This document shows positions 24,742 through 33,025 of a stretch of 64,000 nt of DNA, in pieces (the first letter of the stretch is position 1; each line of letters starts with the position of its first letter). The notes beneath the pieces were generated by a model. That model ran no database searches. It was not told where the DNA came from and worked only from the letters and a program-made list of their open reading frames with translations. The position numbers and the translations under genes are program-made. This DNA is from Hymenobacter armeniacus (GTDB lineage: Bacteria > Bacteroidota > Bacteroidia > Cytophagales > Hymenobacteraceae): the NCBI RefSeq assembly GCF_014699055.1, contig NZ_JACXAC010000004.1, positions 124,001-188,000 of the forward strand, given 5' to 3'.

Positions 24742-27558
24742 CTAAAAGCTGGCCCGCACGCCCAGCAGCCACGTGCGGGGCACGGGGTACGCGTTGGCGT
24801 CGTAGCCGGCCGCCAGCAGGGTGGCCCCGCCGCTGCTCACGTTGGGGTCGAAACCCCGGTAGCTGCTGAGCACAAACAGGTTTTGGCCGCCCACCCACAC
24901 GCTCATGGGATGGGGGTGGGCGGCGGGCCGCAGGGCGTAGCTAAACGTGAGCTGGCTGAGGCGCAAGTGCGCGGCCGACTGCAGCTGAGCGTCGTCGTAG
25001 CGTTGGTTCAGGGCCACGGAGTTGGCCAGCCCCACATTGGCTTCCGGAACGTCGGGGCTGTAGTGCGTTGGCGTCCAGCGGTCGAGCAGGCGGGTGGTAC
25101 CGTTGGTGTAGCCGGTTGGCAGGTCGAGGGTGGCCAGCGTAGTGTTCAGCAACTGATGCCCGGCCTGGGCGTCCAGTTGCGCATCTAGCGTGAAGCGGCC
25201 CAGCGCCAGCGTCTGGCTGAAGGAATAAAGCTGCGTGGGCAAGGCCGTGCCCTGGTAGCTGGCATCGGCGTCGGTGATGAAGCCGTTGGCGTCGACGTCC
25301 TGATAGCGCAGGCGCCCCCCGATGTTCCGGCCCTGGGCATCCACGGCCCCGGCAGCAGCCACCGGCAGCCGATGATACAGGAAGAATGGATGCGGGGCCT
25401 CGCCCACCACCAGCCCCGGCACGGGTCCGGCATCGGGCACCGCAAGCAGGTCGGCTACGCGCTGCTGCTGCCAGGCCGCCGCCAGCCGGCTGAAGCCCCG
25501 GAACCGGCCCGCCTGCCAGCTGCCCGACACGGACAGCAGCAAGCCCTGGTTGCGCAACGCCGCCTCGCGTGGCAGCACCAGCGCGCCCAAGCCCGTGCCG
25601 GTGGGCAGCACCAGCAGCTGAGGCACCACGAGGTGGGCCGTGCTGCGGCGATAAGTGGTTACGTCGACCATGAGTCGGTTTTGCCACAAGCCCAGGCGCA
25701 GGCCGGCCTCCAGCTGGGTGGTGCGGGGCGGGGCCGGCTCCGGCGCCGACGAGCCGAGCGTTGACACCACTTGCCCCGGCCCCAGCCGGAGGTAGTCCGA
25801 CGTCACGCCGCTGCCCCAGCCGGTGCCGGGCAAGCTCGTGGAGCTGGTTTGGCCCACGCCGGCCCACAGCGTGGCGGTGCTAATGGCCGGCGCATCGGCC
25901 AGGAAAGACTCCTGGTGCAGGTACCAGCGCACTTCCGCCGCCGGCAGCCACAGTGCTGGCACCTTGGGCACGAAAAGCAGGGTGGCGCCGCTGTTGGCGT
26001 CGCGGCGCAGCGAGGCCAGCGCTTCGTAGCGGCCCCGGTAGGCGTAAGTAGCCGTGAGGCCGGCGTTGGAAAAAGTGGTGGTGCTGCTGGTGCTGTAGTA
26101 CGATTCCGAGCCCGGCTCGCGGTAGGTGCCGTTGGTGTTGCGCTGGTAATCCTGGTAGCCGGCGCTGGCCGTCAGGCCCAGGCGGTGGGCTTCGCCAAAG
26201 GTGTGGTCGTAGGCCAGGCGCAGCTGGGCGACGCTGGCCGTGGTGGGCAGGCGCAAGGTGCTGACGGCCGTAGCCGTGGTCTGCTGGCCAATGCTGGTGT
26301 TCACCAGAAAGTGCGTTTCGCTGGCCACGCGGCCCTCCTCGCGGCCCAGGCTGCCCGTGAGCACCACGCCGGGCCACAGGATGTACTCGGCGCCGGCCTG
26401 CAGCAGCAGCCGGCGCGACGTGGTGGCCGTGCCGTCGTTGGTAGCCAGGTCTACGGGGTTGCGCTGGTTGAAGAAAGGGCCGTAGCGCTCGAAGTTGCCC
26501 CGGGCATCGTGCACGGCCACGGTGGGCGGGGCCAGCAGGGCCTGGGCCACCGTGGCATCGGTGGGCAGCGTCTGGCTGACCGATGCAGCCGAGGCATTTA
26601 AAAACAGGCGCAGCTTGGGGCTAATCTGCTGGTCGAGGTTGAGCCGCAGGGCGTAGCGGTCGAGGCCGGAATGCGTCACCACACCTGCTTGGTTAAGGTA
26701 GTCGGCGCTGAGCAGGAAGCGCGTGCGGACGCTGCTGCCGTCGAGGGTGAGGTGGTGGCCGTGCAGCACGGCCGGGCGGAACAGCTCACCCTGCCAGTCG
26801 GTATCGGGCGAAATGGGCCCGGTGAGGGGGTAGCGCACCAGTCCGCCGCCGTTGGGCTTCTGGCTGGCCTCGTTGGCGAGGTCCGCATACTGGCGGGCGT
26901 TCAGCAAATCGTAGCGCTGGCGCACCTGCTGCACGCCGCCAATTCCGGCGTAGCGCACCCGCAGGGGCTGGCGTTGGCCGGTTTTGCCCCCGCGCTTCGT
27001 CACGATTTCAATCACCCCGTTGCTGCCTTGCGCCCCGTACTGCGCCGCCGCAATTCCACCCGACAGCACCGTGACGCTGGCAATGTCTTCCGGCGGCAGG
27101 GTGGGCAGCGGATTGGCCCCCGTATGGGCGAGCTGGGGGCCGCTTCCAAGCGGAAAAGCGGCACGCAGGAAAACTCCGGGTTCAAAGTCCGCATTCAGCG
27201 CCGGCACCCCGTCCACCACGTACAGGGGCTGGTCGGGGCTGGCCAGGCTGCTGCCGCCCCGGATGCGTACCGTGGCCCAATCGCCGGGCGCGCCGGAGGT
27301 AGGCGTTACCTGCACGCCGGGCACCTGGGGCAGGAGGGGCTGAAGGGTGAGGAAAGGCGGCGGCGTCCATGGGCTAACGGCGCTAATAAGGACACAACTC
27401 GTACCGCACGAAAAGCGGAGTGGCAGCACCACCGCCTCAACGCTGTCGGGAATGGCCGTGGCTACTGCCACGCGGCGTGGCGCCAGCGTATCAACTTGCT
27501 GGGCCTGAACCCCGGCAACGGCCAGAACTAAAAACGTGGTGGGTAGAAGTCGATTCAT
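24742..27558 (-). CDS. SusC/RagA-like TonB-linked outer-membrane receptor, orphan
   Basis: A 938-residue protein with a signal peptide (TTFLVLAVAGVQAQ). The plug domain follows from about residue 70: LLPQVPGVQVTP, TVRIRGGSSLASPDQPLYVVDGVP (the SusC-type signature) and IASVTVLSGGIAAAQYGAQGSNGVIEIVTKRG. A long beta-barrel ends YPVPRTWLLGVRASF, a normal terminal strand. The usual N-terminal CarboxypepD_reg-like domain is missing; instead about 50 residues of unplaced sequence with two Cys (FSCGTSCVL) precede the plug. No SusD lipoprotein gene is adjacent, so its substrate cannot be guessed. Confidence 0.9.
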   Translation of the reverse strand: MNRLLPTTFLVLAVAGVQAQQVDTLAPRRVAVATAIPDSVEAVVLPLRFSCGTSCVLISAVSPWTPPPFLTLQPLLPQVPGVQVTPTSGAPGDWATVRIRGGSSLASPDQPLYVVDGVPALNADFEPGVFLRAAFPLGSGPQLAHTGANPLPTLPPEDIASVTVLSGGIAAAQYGAQGSNGVIEIVTKRGGKTGQRQPLRVRYAGIGGVQQVRQRYDLLNARQYADLANEASQKPNGGGLVRYPLTGPISPDTDWQGELFRPAVLHGHHLTLDGSSVRTRFLLSADYLNQAGVVTHSGLDRYALRLNLDQQISPKLRLFLNASAASVSQTLPTDATVAQALLAPPTVAVHDARGNFERYGPFFNQRNPVDLATNDGTATTSRRLLLQAGAEYILWPGVVLTGSLGREEGRVASETHFLVNTSIGQQTTATAVSTLRLPTTASVAQLRLAYDHTFGEAHRLGLTASAGYQDYQRNTNGTYREPGSESYYSTSSTTTFSNAGLTATYAYRGRYEALASLRRDANSGATLLFVPKVPALWLPAAEVRWYLHQESFLADAPAISTATLWAGVGQTSSTSLPGTGWGSGVTSDYLRLGPGQVVSTLGSSAPEPAPPRTTQLEAGLRLGLWQNRLMVDVTTYRRSTAHLVVPQLLVLPTGTGLGALVLPREAALRNQGLLLSVSGSWQAGRFRGFSRLAAAWQQQRVADLLAVPDAGPVPGLVVGEAPHPFFLYHRLPVAAAGAVDAQGRNIGGRLRYQDVDANGFITDADASYQGTALPTQLYSFSQTLALGRFTLDAQLDAQAGHQLLNTTLATLDLPTGYTNGTTRLLDRWTPTHYSPDVPEANVGLANSVALNQRYDDAQLQSAAHLRLSQLTFSYALRPAAHPHPMSVWVGGQNLFVLSSYRGFDPNVSSGGATLLAAGYDANAYPVPRTWLLGVRASF

Positions 27559-27636
27559 AGGTAGAAAAATAAGCGGAGAAGGCTGCTCGAAAGCAGATGC
27601 TGCGCCCCGGCCGTTTGCACAAGCCTCGGCCGCAAA

Positions 27637-27795
27637 CTAGCGCGCCACCCCCAGCCGCAGCATACAGCAGGAGTCCGTGCGCACCAGCCACTCGCCGGGA
27701 TGCCGCAGGGCCTCGAAGGCACGGATGCCGGCCAGCCAGCCGGGCGCGAAGCGGGAGAAATGGCGGCCACTGGCGAAGTAGATGAGAGTGGGCAA
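27637..27795 (-). CDS. Unrecognised short reading frame, possible gene remnant
   Basis: From a TTG at 27795 to a TAG at 27637 the minus strand encodes about 52 residues, including IYFASGRHFSRFAPGWLAG and LVRTDSCCMLRLGVAR. Almost every codon ends in G or C, as in real genes here, and the composition is protein-like. There is no ATG, and a stop lies shortly upstream, so it is either a short gene with a TTG start or the C-terminal remnant of a lost gene. No family is recognised. Confidence 0.3.
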   Translation of the reverse strand: MPTLIYFASGRHFSRFAPGWLAGIRAFEALRHPGEWLVRTDSCCMLRLGVAR

Positions 27796-27866
27796 CGGAA
27801 AGGCGCGGGCCCTGGACGCCCCGCCGGTTCAAAGCTAGCACGCCGCCCGGAGCCGCGGCACGGCAG

Positions 27867-27897
27867 TTCGTCGGCCCATCCCTGCCCGCTACCTTTG
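27867..27897 (+). promoter_or_regulatory. Candidate promoter of the E1 fusion gene
   Basis: TACCTTTG (27890-27897) is a perfect -7 box; TTCG lies 19 bp upstream (27867-27870) as a weak -33. The ATG follows 27 bp later. Confidence 0.5.
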
Positions 27898-27924
27898 CCC
27901 CTCCCAACCCACCCCTTTTGCTCC

Positions 27925-29925
27925 ATGACTCCCACCGCAACGGCCCTTCAGTTCGACCGCCAGGACCTCACCAACGAAACCCTGCTGCACCTCTACCAGC
28001 ACCTGCTGCGCCCGCGGCTGATTGAGGAGAAAATGCTGATTCTGCTGCGCCAGGGCAAGGTGAGCAAGTGGTTTTCGGGCATCGGGCAGGAAGCCATTTC
28101 GGTGGGCAGCACCCTGGCGCTGGAGGCCGATGAGTACATTCTGCCGCTGCACCGCAACCTGGGCGTGTTCACGGGCCGCGAGGTGCCGCTGGGCCGCCTG
28201 TTTGCGCAGTGGCAGGGCAAGCGCACGGGCTATACCAAGGGCCGCGACCGCAGCTTCCACTTCGGCACCAACGAGCACCACATCGTGGGCATGATTTCGC
28301 ACTTGGGGCCGCAGCTGGCCGTGGCCGGCGGTATTGCCCTGGCCGATGTGCTCGACAAAAAGCCCAAGGTAACCCTGACGTACAGCGGCGACGGCGGCGC
28401 CTCCGAGGGCGACTTCCACGAGGCCCTGAACGTGGCCGCCGTGTGGCAGCTGCCGGTCATTTTCATGATTGAAAACAACGGCTACGGCCTGAGCACGCCC
28501 AGCAACGAGCAGTTCCGCTTCAAATCCTTCGTGGACAAAGGCCCCGCTTACGGCATGGACGCCGTGCAGGTGGACGGCAACAACGTGCTCGAAGTGTACA
28601 ACACGGTGAAAAAGCTGGCCGAAGACCTGCGCGAGAACCCGCGGCCGGTGCTGGTCGAAGCCCTCACGTTCCGCATGCGCGGCCACGAGGAAGCCAGCGG
28701 CACCAAGTACGTGCCCCAAAGCCTGATGGAGGAATGGGCCGCTAAAGACCCGGTCGAAAACTACGAAAAGTGGCTGTTGGCCGAAGGCGTCCTCACCGAA
28801 ACCGCCCGGCACAGCATCCGCGAAACCATCAAAGCGGCCATCGAAGCCGGCCTGCAGGAGGCCGACGCCGAGCCCATGCCCACGGCCGACATTCAGGAGG
28901 AAATTGCCGACATGTATCAGCCCTTCCAGGCGCCCGTCACGGACGCGCCCCAGGACGGCGCCGTGCCCGAAAAGCGCTTCATCGACGCCATTTCGGAGGG
29001 CCTGAAACAGAGCATGGAGCGCTACCCCGACCTCGTGCTCATGGGCCAGGACATTGCCGACTACGGCGGGGTGTTCAAAATCACGGAGGGCTTCGTGGCC
29101 GCGTTTGGCAAAGCGCGGGTGCGCAACACGCCCTTGTGCGAGTCGGCCATTGTGGGCGTGGGCCTGGGCCTGAGCATCAAGAAGAAGAAAAGCATGGTCG
29201 AAATGCAGTTTGCGGACTTCGTGACCTGCGGCTTCAACCAGATTGTGAACAACCTGGCCAAGAGCCACTACCGCTGGGGCCAGAACGCCGACGTCGTCAT
29301 CCGGATGCCCACCGGCGCGGGCTCAGCCGCGGGGCCGTTTCACTCCCAGAGCAACGAGGCGTGGTTTACGCACGTGCCCGGCCTGAAAGTGGTGTACCCC
29401 AGCAACCCGCACGACGCCAAAGGCCTGCTCTGCGCCGCTATTGAGGACCCGAACCCGGTGCTGTATTTCGAGCACAAGATGCTGTACCGCAGCCTGAGCG
29501 GCCCGGTGCCGGCGGCCTACTACACCACACCCATCGGCCAGGCCGCGCTGGTGGCCGAGGGCGACGAACTGAGCATCATCACCTACGGCATGGGCGTGCG
29601 CTGGGCCTTGGACGTATGCCAAGACCTCGGCGTGTCGGCCGACATCCTCGACCTGCGCACCCTGCTGCCCTGGGACCAGGAAGCCGTGCGCCGCACCGTG
29701 GCCAAAAACGGCCGCGTCCTCATCCTGCACGAAGACACGCTGACGGGCGGCATCGGCGGCGAAATTGCGGCCTGGATAGGGGAGAACTGCTTCGAGCACC
29801 TCGACGCGCCCGTGCGCCGCGTGGCCTCGCTGGATACGGCCATCCCGTTTGCGCCGCCGCTCGAAGCCGCATTTCTGCCCCAACAGCGGCTGCGCGAGCA
29901 GGTGCAGGCCCTGCGCCAGTACTAG
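27925..29925 (+). CDS. 2-oxoacid dehydrogenase E1, fused alpha-beta subunits
   Basis: A 666-residue thiamine-diphosphate enzyme that decarboxylates a 2-oxoacid (branched-chain or pyruvate type) for a lipoyl E2. The alpha half has the TPP motif GDG (155-157) ... NN (184-185) in SGDGGASEGDFHEALNVA and MIENNGYGLS. The beta half begins near residue 350 (EKRFIDAISEGLKQSMERY), with LMGQDIADYGGVFKITEGF and IRMPTGAGSAAGPFHSQSNE, and ends in a transketolase C-terminal domain (VLILHEDTLTGGIGGEIAAWI). Fusion of both subunits is common in Bacteroidota. E2 and E3 are not nearby. Confidence 0.93.
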   Translation: MTPTATALQFDRQDLTNETLLHLYQHLLRPRLIEEKMLILLRQGKVSKWFSGIGQEAISVGSTLALEADEYILPLHRNLGVFTGREVPLGRLFAQWQGKRTGYTKGRDRSFHFGTNEHHIVGMISHLGPQLAVAGGIALADVLDKKPKVTLTYSGDGGASEGDFHEALNVAAVWQLPVIFMIENNGYGLSTPSNEQFRFKSFVDKGPAYGMDAVQVDGNNVLEVYNTVKKLAEDLRENPRPVLVEALTFRMRGHEEASGTKYVPQSLMEEWAAKDPVENYEKWLLAEGVLTETARHSIRETIKAAIEAGLQEADAEPMPTADIQEEIADMYQPFQAPVTDAPQDGAVPEKRFIDAISEGLKQSMERYPDLVLMGQDIADYGGVFKITEGFVAAFGKARVRNTPLCESAIVGVGLGLSIKKKKSMVEMQFADFVTCGFNQIVNNLAKSHYRWGQNADVVIRMPTGAGSAAGPFHSQSNEAWFTHVPGLKVVYPSNPHDAKGLLCAAIEDPNPVLYFEHKMLYRSLSGPVPAAYYTTPIGQAALVAEGDELSIITYGMGVRWALDVCQDLGVSADILDLRTLLPWDQEAVRRTVAKNGRVLILHEDTLTGGIGGEIAAWIGENCFEHLDAPVRRVASLDTAIPFAPPLEAAFLPQQRLREQVQALRQY

Positions 29926-30005
29926 GAGGCGTCGGAGTTGGCGCGGTTTTCGCGCCCGCAGGCCTTACCTTTCCCAGCTTCCTTCCTGACTTTGCACGTT
30001 TTACG

Positions 30006-30551
30006 GTGATTCTTCGTATACCTTCCGTTGTTCTTCGGTCCTTGCTGGGCGTGTGGCTATTGAGCAGCTGCACGCTCTACCACAAGGTATTTCACCCGTA
30101 CCGCCTGCCCACGCCCAAGCCCTCGCCCGAGTACAAAGCCCAGCTCGAAGCCAAAAAGAAAAAAGACAAAGAGCTGCTGGCGTTGCAGCGTGACACCGAG
30201 AAAAAGACCAAGTCGGGCGACGGCACCGAGGAAGCCGCCACCGACGTTTCGACGCCCAGCGGCGGCGCCCTGAGCGCGCCCACGGCCACCACCACCGCGC
30301 CGCGCACCCTGCCCGAACGCTCCACGGTGCGCTACGACAAGAAGGGGCTGATGAAAAAGCCCAAGCTGAAACGCCGCAAGATTAACAAGCAGCACAAGCC
30401 GTTCCGCCCCTGGCAATCCATCAAGGACTTTTTCAAATATGGCCTCCACAAGAAACCCAACTACGACATCGACCACAAGGTGGCCCCAAAAGCCCCGCAG
30501 GACGAGCCCGCGCCCAGCCCCGCGCCCGACGATGCCGGCAGCAAGCCCTAG
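30006..30551 (+). CDS. Lipoprotein of unknown function
   Basis: A 181-residue protein starting at a GTG, chosen because it gives a short hydrophobic signal with a lipobox LLSSC (Cys at about 21). A long Lys/Glu-rich, probably helical stretch follows (EYKAQLEAKKKKDKELLALQ), then a low-complexity Ala/Thr region and a very basic segment (KKPKLKRRKINKQHKPF). Its 3' end overlaps the next gene by 20 bp, so both are probably translated together. No family is recognised. Confidence 0.6.
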   Translation: MILRIPSVVLRSLLGVWLLSSCTLYHKVFHPYRLPTPKPSPEYKAQLEAKKKKDKELLALQRDTEKKTKSGDGTEEAATDVSTPSGGALSAPTATTTAPRTLPERSTVRYDKKGLMKKPKLKRRKINKQHKPFRPWQSIKDFFKYGLHKKPNYDIDHKVAPKAPQDEPAPSPAPDDAGSKP

Positions 30552-30918
30552 CGGCCGGGTGGTGTGGCTGCTGGCGGCCCTGCTGCTGTGGATGGGCGGC
30601 GGCGCGGCCCAAGCCCAGATTGTGCGCGAAAAACCGGCCAAGGTGAAAGCCGCCAACCGCCGCGCCCTGCGCGAAGCCAAACGCACGGATTCGCCCTTCA
30701 AAGACAGTCACCTCGACGTGACGCCGGCCCGCCTCAAGCGCGGCCAAAGCACCCAGCCCCAGCCCCAAATCGACCAGGAGCTGCGCTACAAGGGCACCGC
30801 GCCCGGCGTAAAGCCGGCCGGTTTCTTGGGCCTGCGCCGCGACAAAACCACCACCGTGGTGCGCAAGGAGCAGCGCACCAAGCCCCGCAACGCTGGCTCG
30901 GAAAAAGCCGAGAAATAA
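30532..30918 (+). CDS. Exported basic protein of unknown function
   Basis: A 128-residue protein starting inside the end of the preceding lipoprotein gene. It has a signal peptide (VVWLLAALLLWMGGGAAQAQ) and a Lys/Arg-rich mature part (KVKAANRRALREAKR, RLKRGQSTQPQPQ, GLRRDKTTTVVRKEQR). The two genes look like an envelope pair. The frame can be read further upstream, but the signal peptide fixes the ATG at 30532. Confidence 0.6.
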   Translation: MPAASPSGRVVWLLAALLLWMGGGAAQAQIVREKPAKVKAANRRALREAKRTDSPFKDSHLDVTPARLKRGQSTQPQPQIDQELRYKGTAPGVKPAGFLGLRRDKTTTVVRKEQRTKPRNAGSEKAEK

Positions 30919-31048
30919 ATTTGCCCCACCGCCCGGGAATCAACTGGCCCGCAAAGTTTGTAGTACCGGCACACCCGTCACACGCCGCCCGTACGCGCGC
31001 TCTGAGCGACGCCTTCGGGCGGCGGTTTTCTTCACTAATCCCTTTCGA

Positions 31049-31390
31049 ATGTCGACCCCCTGGCTTCCCCTCACCCAACCCGAACAACTCACCGACCTGG
31101 CCCAGGCCTCGCACGAGCAGCCGGTGCTCATTTTCAAGCACAGCACCACGTGCTCCATCAGCGCGGCGGCCAAGAGCAAGATTGAGCGCCAATGGGCCGA
31201 CAGCGGCCTCGACCTTCCCATCTACTACCTCGACCTGCTGCGCTTCCGCCCCCTCTCAGCTCAGATAGCCGAGCAGTTTGGCGTGCGCCACGAGTCGCCG
31301 CAGCTGCTGCTTATCAAAGACGGCGAGTGCACTTACGACGCCTCCCACATGGGTATTCGCCTGAGCGACGTGCAGGCTGTGGTGAAATAG
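31049..31390 (+). CDS. ytxJ: Bacillithiol system redox-active protein YtxJ
   Basis: A 113-residue thioredoxin-fold protein. FKHSTTCSISAAAKSKIE holds the single active-site Cys35, in the monothiol TCxIS context typical of YtxJ, and GVRHESPQLLLIKDGE holds the cis-Pro. In bacteria that make bacillithiol it is thought to act as a monothiol bacilliredoxin-like protein. Its presence fits with bshC at 15051. Length is normal. Confidence 0.9.
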   Translation: MSTPWLPLTQPEQLTDLAQASHEQPVLIFKHSTTCSISAAAKSKIERQWADSGLDLPIYYLDLLRFRPLSAQIAEQFGVRHESPQLLLIKDGECTYDASHMGIRLSDVQAVVK

Positions 31391-31405
31391 TGAGAAACAA
31401 AACAA

Positions 31406-31498
31406 GCGTCATGCTGAGCGCAGCCGAAGCATCTCTACCGCGGTAGTAATCTGTTTGCTATTGCGGTAGAGATGCTTCGGCTGCGCTCAGCATGACGC
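31406..31498. repeat. Inverted-repeat element, family B copy 1
   Basis: Two perfect 36-bp arms (31406-31441 and 31463-31498) starting GCGTCATGCTGAGCGC surround a 21-bp AT-rich centre. Within each arm ATGCT and AGCAT can pair. It fills the gap between the convergent ytxJ and osmC-like stops, 15 bp and 11 bp away. Confidence 0.92.
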
Positions 31499-31509
31499 GA
31501 CAAAAGCCC

Positions 31510-31917
31510 CTACTTGTACTCAAACGCCACGTTCTGCTTGATATCCGGGTGCAGGCTCAGGGCCACGGGGCAGGTGAGGGCGGCGCGTTCCAGCACGGCG
31601 CGGTCGGCGGAGGCCAGGGCGGCGGGCAGCTGAAACGTGACGTCGATTTGGGCAATGCGGCGGGGCGGCTCGGCGCTCATGTGCTTCACCACGGCCCACG
31701 TGCTGCCCACCAAGTCCCAGGCGTGGCGTTCGGCCACGATGCCCATGATGGTCATCATGCACGAGCCCAAGGCGGCGCTGGTTAGGTCGGTGGGCGAAAA
31801 CGCTTCGCCACGGCCGTGGTTGTCCACGGGGGCGTCGGTCTGAATAACGGTGCCCGAGGCCACATGAGTGGCTTCGGTGCGTAGGTGGCCGGCGTAGCGG
31901 GCGGTGGCGGTGTTCAT
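31510..31917 (-). CDS. OsmC/Ohr family protein
   Basis: A 135-residue protein of the peroxiredoxin-like OsmC family, which reduces organic peroxides. Both redox cysteines are present: Cys53 in ALGSCMMTIMG and Cys116 in ALTCPVALSLHPDI. The GEAFSPTDL segment precedes the first. This subtype (YhfA-like versus Ohr) cannot be settled. ATG at 31917 is used. It converges on ytxJ. Confidence 0.9.
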   Translation of the reverse strand: MNTATARYAGHLRTEATHVASGTVIQTDAPVDNHGRGEAFSPTDLTSAALGSCMMTIMGIVAERHAWDLVGSTWAVVKHMSAEPPRRIAQIDVTFQLPAALASADRAVLERAALTCPVALSLHPDIKQNVAFEYK

Positions 31918-32023
31918 CAAGTCAGGTAGTTACCTTTACCAGGAAGTTTCTTATTTCGCTAAATTACGTACTGTGAACCGGGCCGGGCCGGTAGCGGTTT
32001 ACGGAGTACATTTTCGGTCGACT

Positions 32024-32842
32024 ATGTTTTCTTTCCTTCCTCGCTTTGGGGGGCTGCTGGCCCTCGGTTTGCTCGCCGCCATTGGGGCCCGGGCCCAGGC
32101 GCCGGTGCGCTCGGAAATAATTCCGGTTGCGCCCTCCGACGAGCAGTCGTACAGCAAAGAAGTCGTGTACGGCGTCAACTTCAACACCCAAGGCGGCTTG
32201 CTGGGCGGCGTGTCGGTGCGCTCCTCGCGCGTGCTCGACGACCGCCTGCTCCGCTTTTGGAGCATTGAGGGCGTGATGCTGAAAAACAAAGCCAAGGAGC
32301 TGACCATCAATACCATTGTGGGCGGCAGCTACGTCGACCGCAAAACCAACTATGCCTTTGTGCTGCGGCCGTCCATTGGCATGCAGCGCATTTTGTTCCG
32401 CAAGGCCGCCGACGCCGGCGTGCAGGTAAATGGCCTGCTGAGCTTGGGCCCGTCCATCGGCCTGCTGATGCCTTACTACATCAGCTACGACTACACGGCC
32501 GCCCGCACGCAGGTCATCAACATCCAAACCGACGACATTCGCAACGAGCAGTACGACCCGTTCAAGCACGTGGACCCCAACGTGATTCTCGACCACGGCC
32601 CGCTTTTCAGCGGCATTGGCGAAACCAAGGTGGTGCCCGGCTTCCACTTGCGCGGCGGCCTCAGCTTCGAGTACGGCCGCTATCGCGATGCCGTGACCGG
32701 CCTCGAAGCCGGCGTGTTGATAGAAGGCTTCACCAAGCGCATGGTCATTCTGAGCCCTGGCAACCTCTCCGAAACCGACCGGCTGAACCGTCAGTTTTTC
32801 CCCTCGGTCTACCTCACGCTGTATTTCGGCCACCGCAGCTAA
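32024..32842 (+). CDS. Exported protein, probable outer-membrane beta-barrel, function unknown
   Basis: A 272-residue protein with a signal peptide (GGLLALGLLAAIGARAQ). The mature protein alternates polar and hydrophobic residues in strands with tight turns (GGLLGGVSVRSSRVLDDRLLRFWSIEG, FHLRGGLSFEYGRYRD) and ends in SVYLTLYFGHRS. The terminal aromatic strand fits an outer-membrane barrel of about 10-12 strands. Similar proteins seem common in Cytophagales, but I know no function. An inverted repeat begins right after its stop. Confidence 0.6.
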   Translation: MFSFLPRFGGLLALGLLAAIGARAQAPVRSEIIPVAPSDEQSYSKEVVYGVNFNTQGGLLGGVSVRSSRVLDDRLLRFWSIEGVMLKNKAKELTINTIVGGSYVDRKTNYAFVLRPSIGMQRILFRKAADAGVQVNGLLSLGPSIGLLMPYYISYDYTAARTQVINIQTDDIRNEQYDPFKHVDPNVILDHGPLFSGIGETKVVPGFHLRGGLSFEYGRYRDAVTGLEAGVLIEGFTKRMVILSPGNLSETDRLNRQFFPSVYLTLYFGHRS

Positions 32843-32843
32843 G

Positions 32844-33022
32844 AGCAGTTAGCAGTTCATGGTTAGCAGTTAACGCCGGCCACGCAAGTGCTGGAAGGGC
32901 CATTGTGCGCCGCACACGTTTCGGGAGTTAATTTTGTATGGCTTGTCCAAGTCGAAACGATTTGGCCGCGAATTACTTTTCATAGGGTTAACTGCTCACT
33001 GTTAACTGCTAACTGTTAACTG
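32844..33022. repeat. Inverted-repeat element around the lipA leader, family E
   Basis: AGCAGTTAGCAG... (32844-32874) and GTTAACTGCTCACTG... (32987-33022) are inverted, imperfect copies built from TAACTGCTAAC units. The right copy ends 3 bp before the lipA ATG; the left begins 1 bp after the preceding stop. Confidence 0.7.
32903..32936 (+). promoter_or_regulatory. Candidate lipA promoter
   Basis: TTG (32903-32905) and TAATTTTG (32929-32936, fits TAnnTTTG) are 23 bp apart, inside the inverted-repeat element and 89 bp upstream of lipA. Confidence 0.45.
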
Positions 33023-33025
33023 AAA

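Larger units (their letters stand above)
27559..27924. other. 366-bp gap between divergent genes
   Basis: It holds the leader of the SusC-like gene, a short minus-strand frame with strong coding character (27637-27795), and the promoter of the E1 gene at 27867-27897. Other open frames on both strands look like GC-rich noise. Confidence 0.5.

Noticed and set aside
27555-27940. Two open frames on the minus strand overlapping the SusC start
   Set aside because: Composition is Pro/Arg/Ser noise and they overlap the SusC start; a different frame of the same DNA (27637-27795) looks more like coding sequence.
28770-29444. Second frame inside the E1 fusion gene
   Set aside because: A shadow of a conserved enzyme gene; Arg/His/Pro-rich.
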